Assembly: GCA_031269405.1 (NCBI GenBank)
Contig: JAISZE010000093.1
Span: 1 to 9,603, forward strand
From: Treponema sp.
GTDB lineage: Bacteria > Spirochaetota > Spirochaetia > Treponematales > Breznakiellaceae
Length of the DNA stretch: 9,603 nt
Reading direction: 5' to 3'
A model generated the notes under the pieces. It saw only the letters and a program-made list of their open reading frames with translations, was not told where the DNA came from and did not search any database. Position 1 is the stretch's first letter. Every line of letters begins with the position of its first letter. The translations under genes were made by a program, and so were the position numbers. Positions 6,670-9,603 of the stretch are shown piece by piece.

Positions 6670-9339
6670 TCAGTCCAGAAGGGGGTTATACGCCGGCAGT
6701 TCGATGCCGTAATCAGGAGGAACGGCGGTTTCCTGCCTGGAAGGGCCCGGATTTCCGCCGCTGCTGTTCCGCGCCGGTTGGGTCCGGCTTGAAGAATTCC
6801 AGCTAGGCGTGACGGTCCTGCCGGCGTTTGAATTGATCTCCCTCATGAATTCCGCAGGCAGCGCGGGCATGGAAAGGTTTTCCAGAACATCTGAATCGTC
6901 GATGGCAAAGGTGTCGATCCGCAGGCGGTTCAGATTCGTTTCGATGGAACCTGTGTTACCGTGGACATCGCAGTAGAGGGTGGGCTGGGTTCCTTCCAGG
7001 AAAGGGAGGGTTACTTCGCCCTGGTTGCAGGCCGCTGTTTTGAGGAGCCCGGACTTGGCGCATACCGTAACATCAATGATTCCCGAAGCAGGGCGGACAA
7101 AATCCCTGAAAACCAGACCCTGGTGGATTTCCCGCATGTAGTCGGCCCATACCGGTCCTGCCAGGGTTGAACCGGTGAGGTTAACCCCCAGGGAGTTTCC
7201 GGGTTTATCAAAACCGAACCAGACGGCAGTGGTGTAGTAAGGCGAAAATCCCACTGTCCAGGCATCGGACCAGTTCTGAGGGGTCCCGGTTTTCCCTGCC
7301 ATAGGCATCCTGAAGGTTTTACCGTTTTCATCTTTGAAGGTGAATTTATAGCTCCAGTCGGAACGGTTTAAAGACGGGCCGTTCAGGGTTCCCATTTCCA
7401 CTGTTTTCTTGAGCATATTAGTCATAACATAGGCGTTCTGGGGGCTAACCACCTGGATTTCATTCCCTTTGCGCCGCTGTTCGAGCCGTACATCCCGCTC
7501 AACATCCAGAATTACCCGTCCGTTCCGGTCTTCCACGGACCGGATCGCAATAGGAGTTACCTCCCTGCCCTGGTTGGCAAAGACAGCGAAAGCCCTGGCC
7601 ATACGGAGAGGCGATGTCGATATGATCCCCAGGCCCAGGGGGTACACCCGGGGGAAGACGGCGCGTATCTGATCCTGGTCCGTATACCCCAGCAGAGCAG
7701 AAGCCCTGTCGATAGCTGCGTCAAAGCCGATGGAATCCAGAACTTTTAGGGAAGGCACGTTCATGGACTGCGCGAGGGCATCGTAGAGCAGCACCGTTCC
7801 CTTCCATTCGCCCTTGAAATTCAGGGGCAAATAGGGGGTCCCATCTTCGTTGTGGAAAACAATGGGGCTGTCGTTTATCTGGGTAGTAGGATTCCATTTC
7901 CGGCTGTCAATAGCCGCCGAATAGTAGAGGGGCTTGAAAGAGCTTCCGGGCTGGAGGTTGCCCTGGGTGGCCCGTATGTACTGGTTCGATTCATCGTACC
8001 TGGAACCCCCGATAATAGCCGTTATATAGCCGGTTTCATTTTCGAGGGAAATCAGGGCGCCTTCCACGAGGTTCTGTTCCGTAGTGGTTTTGAGGTTCGC
8101 AAAACCCGCGTTGGTAAAGGGCTTTAGGTCCGGTATCCCGAAAGCCAGAGCCGCCAGGTCCACAACAGGGTTGATGACCTTGGTGTACCGGGCCATAGCT
8201 TTTTGTTCGCTCTGGCTGTTCGACGTGGCATGAATATCTTCAAGGTTAAAGTAGAGCGAAAGAAGCTCGATAATGGGGATATAGGTCCGCTCGGCCTGGA
8301 CATTGCTGGTCAGGGAAGATCTGGCGTATTCAGTGTTGGCCCTTGCCAAGCCCTGTTCCATGAATTTAGCCGCCGCTTCCTGGTGCTTTAGATTCAGGGT
8401 AGTGTGGACTGTATAGCCGTCACGGTAGTAATCCATAGTCCCGTACATCATGCCGTCCAGTTCCCGGCGCACGTATTCGCTGAACCACGGGGCAGCATCT
8501 TCCCGGTTGTAGTACGCGGCGGTAGACGCCCGTGTATAATCGTAATTGTCCCAATAGTCGTTAAAGGAAGCCTCGGCTTCGTCCCTTGTGGTATAGCCCA
8601 GTTCGATCATGCGGTCCAGAACAGAGCGCTGCCGGTCCATAGCGTCATTAGGGTTGTTCAGGGGGTTGTAGCGCGTAGGGCTGGAAAGCTGGATCACCAG
8701 GATAGCCGCTTCTGCAAGGGTAATTTCCCGGGCGCTGCGGCCAAAGAAATACTGGCTCGCGGCTTCCACGCCGTACACCCCCGGGCCCATAATCATATAA
8801 TTGAGGTATATTTCAAGAATTTCGTTCTTAGTATAGCGCCGTTCCATCTGGAGCGCCCACCAGAGTTCCCGTATCTTCCTGGTCAGCCGCAGATCCGTGC
8901 GGTCCGCGTAGAGGGTCCCTGCCACCTGCTGGGTGATGGTCGAACCGCCCCCTAAGGAACTGCCGTGAAAAAGCTTCTGCCGTACCTGGCCGTATACGGC
9001 CCGGACAATACCCTTTATACTGAAACCTTTGTGGTTATAAAAATCCGGGTCCTCACGGGCCAGCACGGCGTGAATGAGGTGCTTGGGCAGTTCGTTCAAG
9101 GATACCAGTTCCCGTTTTTCATCAGCGGAAAATTCCGTTACCAGGTTCCCGTTAATATCCAGGATCTTCGTCGGCAGCGCCGGGGCAAGATCCATAAAAT
9201 TTTCTTGGTTTTTGATATTTGAAGTCTCCGCCAGCGACCAGCCCAGGCCAATCCCGATAACCACCGCCAGAACGACTATCACCGCCGCCAGAGCGCGAAT
9301 AAGAAAGGCAAACATTATAGAAGAATTCCGCCGGCTCAT
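6670..9339 (-). CDS. mrcA: Penicillin-binding protein 1A (bifunctional glycosyltransferase/transpeptidase)
   Basis: This class A penicillin-binding protein of 889 residues polymerises lipid II into glycan strands and cross-links the peptides in the periplasm. A single N-terminal membrane anchor covers about 8-34. The GT51 domain has EDPDFYNHKG (catalytic E96), GGSTITQQ (131-138), RKIRE (154-158) and KNEILEIYLN (171-180). The transpeptidase has SSFK (nucleophile S466, K469), SMN (525-527) and KTGT (683-686). A Cys-containing C-terminal segment (C760, C771, C790) is typical of PBP1A, and a Ser/Asn/Pro-rich tail of about 50 residues ends the protein. A linker of about 80 residues (340-420) separates the two domains. 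All catalytic motifs are intact. The ATG at 9339 follows a promoter with almost no leader and no Shine-Dalgarno sequence; an in-frame stop lies just upstream. An alternative ATG at 9315 also lacks a site. It heads the probable operon with the ParB-like protein and the kinase. Confidence 0.95.
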   Translation of the reverse strand: MSRRNSSIMFAFLIRALAAVIVVLAVVIGIGLGWSLAETSNIKNQENFMDLAPALPTKILDINGNLVTEFSADEKRELVSLNELPKHLIHAVLAREDPDFYNHKGFSIKGIVRAVYGQVRQKLFHGSSLGGGSTITQQVAGTLYADRTDLRLTRKIRELWWALQMERRYTKNEILEIYLNYMIMGPGVYGVEAASQYFFGRSAREITLAEAAILVIQLSSPTRYNPLNNPNDAMDRQRSVLDRMIELGYTTRDEAEASFNDYWDNYDYTRASTAAYYNREDAAPWFSEYVRRELDGMMYGTMDYYRDGYTVHTTLNLKHQEAAAKFMEQGLARANTEYARSSLTSNVQAERTYIPIIELLSLYFNLEDIHATSNSQSEQKAMARYTKVINPVVDLAALAFGIPDLKPFTNAGFANLKTTTEQNLVEGALISLENETGYITAIIGGSRYDESNQYIRATQGNLQPGSSFKPLYYSAAIDSRKWNPTTQINDSPIVFHNEDGTPYLPLNFKGEWKGTVLLYDALAQSMNVPSLKVLDSIGFDAAIDRASALLGYTDQDQIRAVFPRVYPLGLGIISTSPLRMARAFAVFANQGREVTPIAIRSVEDRNGRVILDVERDVRLEQRRKGNEIQVVSPQNAYVMTNMLKKTVEMGTLNGPSLNRSDWSYKFTFKDENGKTFRMPMAGKTGTPQNWSDAWTVGFSPYYTTAVWFGFDKPGNSLGVNLTGSTLAGPVWADYMREIHQGLVFRDFVRPASGIIDVTVCAKSGLLKTAACNQGEVTLPFLEGTQPTLYCDVHGNTGSIETNLNRLRIDTFAIDDSDVLENLSMPALPAEFMREINSNAGRTVTPSWNSSSRTQPARNSSGGNPGPSRQETAVPPDYGIELPAYNPLLD

Positions 9340-9345
9340 ACAAAA

Positions 9346-9374
9346 AGATTATGTTTTGGCTTCAAATTTGTCAA
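9346..9374 (-). promoter_or_regulatory. Promoter of the penicillin-binding protein operon, probably leaderless
   Basis: On the minus strand a perfect TTGACA -35 box (9374-9369) is followed after 17 bases by TAATCT (9351-9346). The better -10 match, CATAAT (9353-9348), has a 15-base spacer. A start seven bases past either box falls at 9339 (the A of ATG) or 9341. No purine-rich ribosome site exists between the promoter and the ATG. Confidence 0.5.
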
Positions 9375-9401
9375 TATGCTAAACTTGCCCGCTCCCCCGC
9401 C

Positions 9402-9430
9402 TTGCCACAACCCGCTTTTTTCTCTACCCT
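9402..9430 (+). promoter_or_regulatory. Possible promoter of the right-edge gene
   Basis: TTGCCA at 9402-9407 and TACCCT at 9425-9430 are separated by 17 bases. The -35 box matches the consensus at five of six positions, but the -10 is weak. The predicted start near 9437 would leave a short leader that just includes the AGAGG ribosome site at 9438-9442. Confidence 0.3.
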
Positions 9431-9448
9431 GCACCATAGAGGTTCCCC

Positions 9449-9603
9449 TTGAAGCAGCAGTCAGCCCCTTCTTCTTCCAATAGCCCTATTCCCTGGCATC
9501 CCGCTTTTGTCCAGGCCCTCAAACTGGAACTGGAACAATACAAAGACGCCCTTGAGTTCTCAAGCGAATACCGGCTTACCGCAGAGCCTTTGGAAATAGA
9601 CCT
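9449..9603 (+). CDS. N-terminus of an Rpn/PD-(D/E)XK transposase-like family protein (partial)
   Basis: The gene runs off the right edge; 51 codons are visible. The start is TTG at 9449, placed by AGAGG at 9438-9442 six bases upstream and an in-frame TAG at 9437-9439; there is no in-frame ATG in the visible part. After a Ser/Pro-rich leader of about 13 residues comes WHPAFVQALKLELEQYKD, then EYRLTAEPLEID. This pattern (HPAF..AL.LEL, then L..EPL.ID) resembles, from memory, the opening of a protein family often annotated as hypothetical or as Rpn-type nuclease/transposase-like and present in many copies in termite-gut treponemes. The catalytic core lies outside the window, so nuclease activity is not shown. 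It is divergent from the penicillin-binding protein gene. Confidence 0.55.
   Translation, partial: MKQQSAPSSSNSPIPWHPAFVQALKLELEQYKDALEFSSEYRLTAEPLEID

Overview
The window reads like a spirochaete chromosome, most likely a Treponema of the termite-gut type. The evidence is a GC content near 50% by eye, an elongation factor G of the second spirochaetal kind, and at the right edge the start of a protein resembling a nuclease/transposase-like family that I remember as abundant in termite-gut treponemes. The genus is an inference; the protein families are read from sequence.

Layout, left to right. Positions 1-192 (+) are the C-terminal end of a sugar ABC transporter permease. A 236-base gap follows, with a long irregular hairpin that may be a structured RNA and a promoter that abuts the next gene. 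Positions 429-2477 (+) encode an EF-G2-type GTPase, probably specialised for ribosome recycling. It converges, with only 11 bases between stop codons, on a minus-strand cluster read from right to left: a class A penicillin-binding protein (9339-6670), a 130-residue ParB/CTPase-fold protein with an amphipathic C-terminal tail (6658-6266), and a 1245-residue Cache-HAMP-PAS-PAS hybrid histidine kinase (6226-2489). Gaps of 11 and 39 bases suggest one operon. A 109-base divergent gap separates the penicillin-binding protein from a TTG-started gene that runs off the right edge.

The minus-strand cluster is the most interesting part. It joins a peptidoglycan polymerase, a minimal ParB-fold protein that looks membrane-targeted and has no DNA-binding domain, and an envelope-sensing kinase. 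Whether they work together is inference. The two genes with no Shine-Dalgarno sequence (the EF-G2 gene and the penicillin-binding protein gene) both have a plausible promoter placed so that transcription would begin at or within a few bases of the start codon, while the other complete genes have clear ribosome binding sites. I saw no tRNA, rRNA, CRISPR array, insertion sequence or frameshifted gene.
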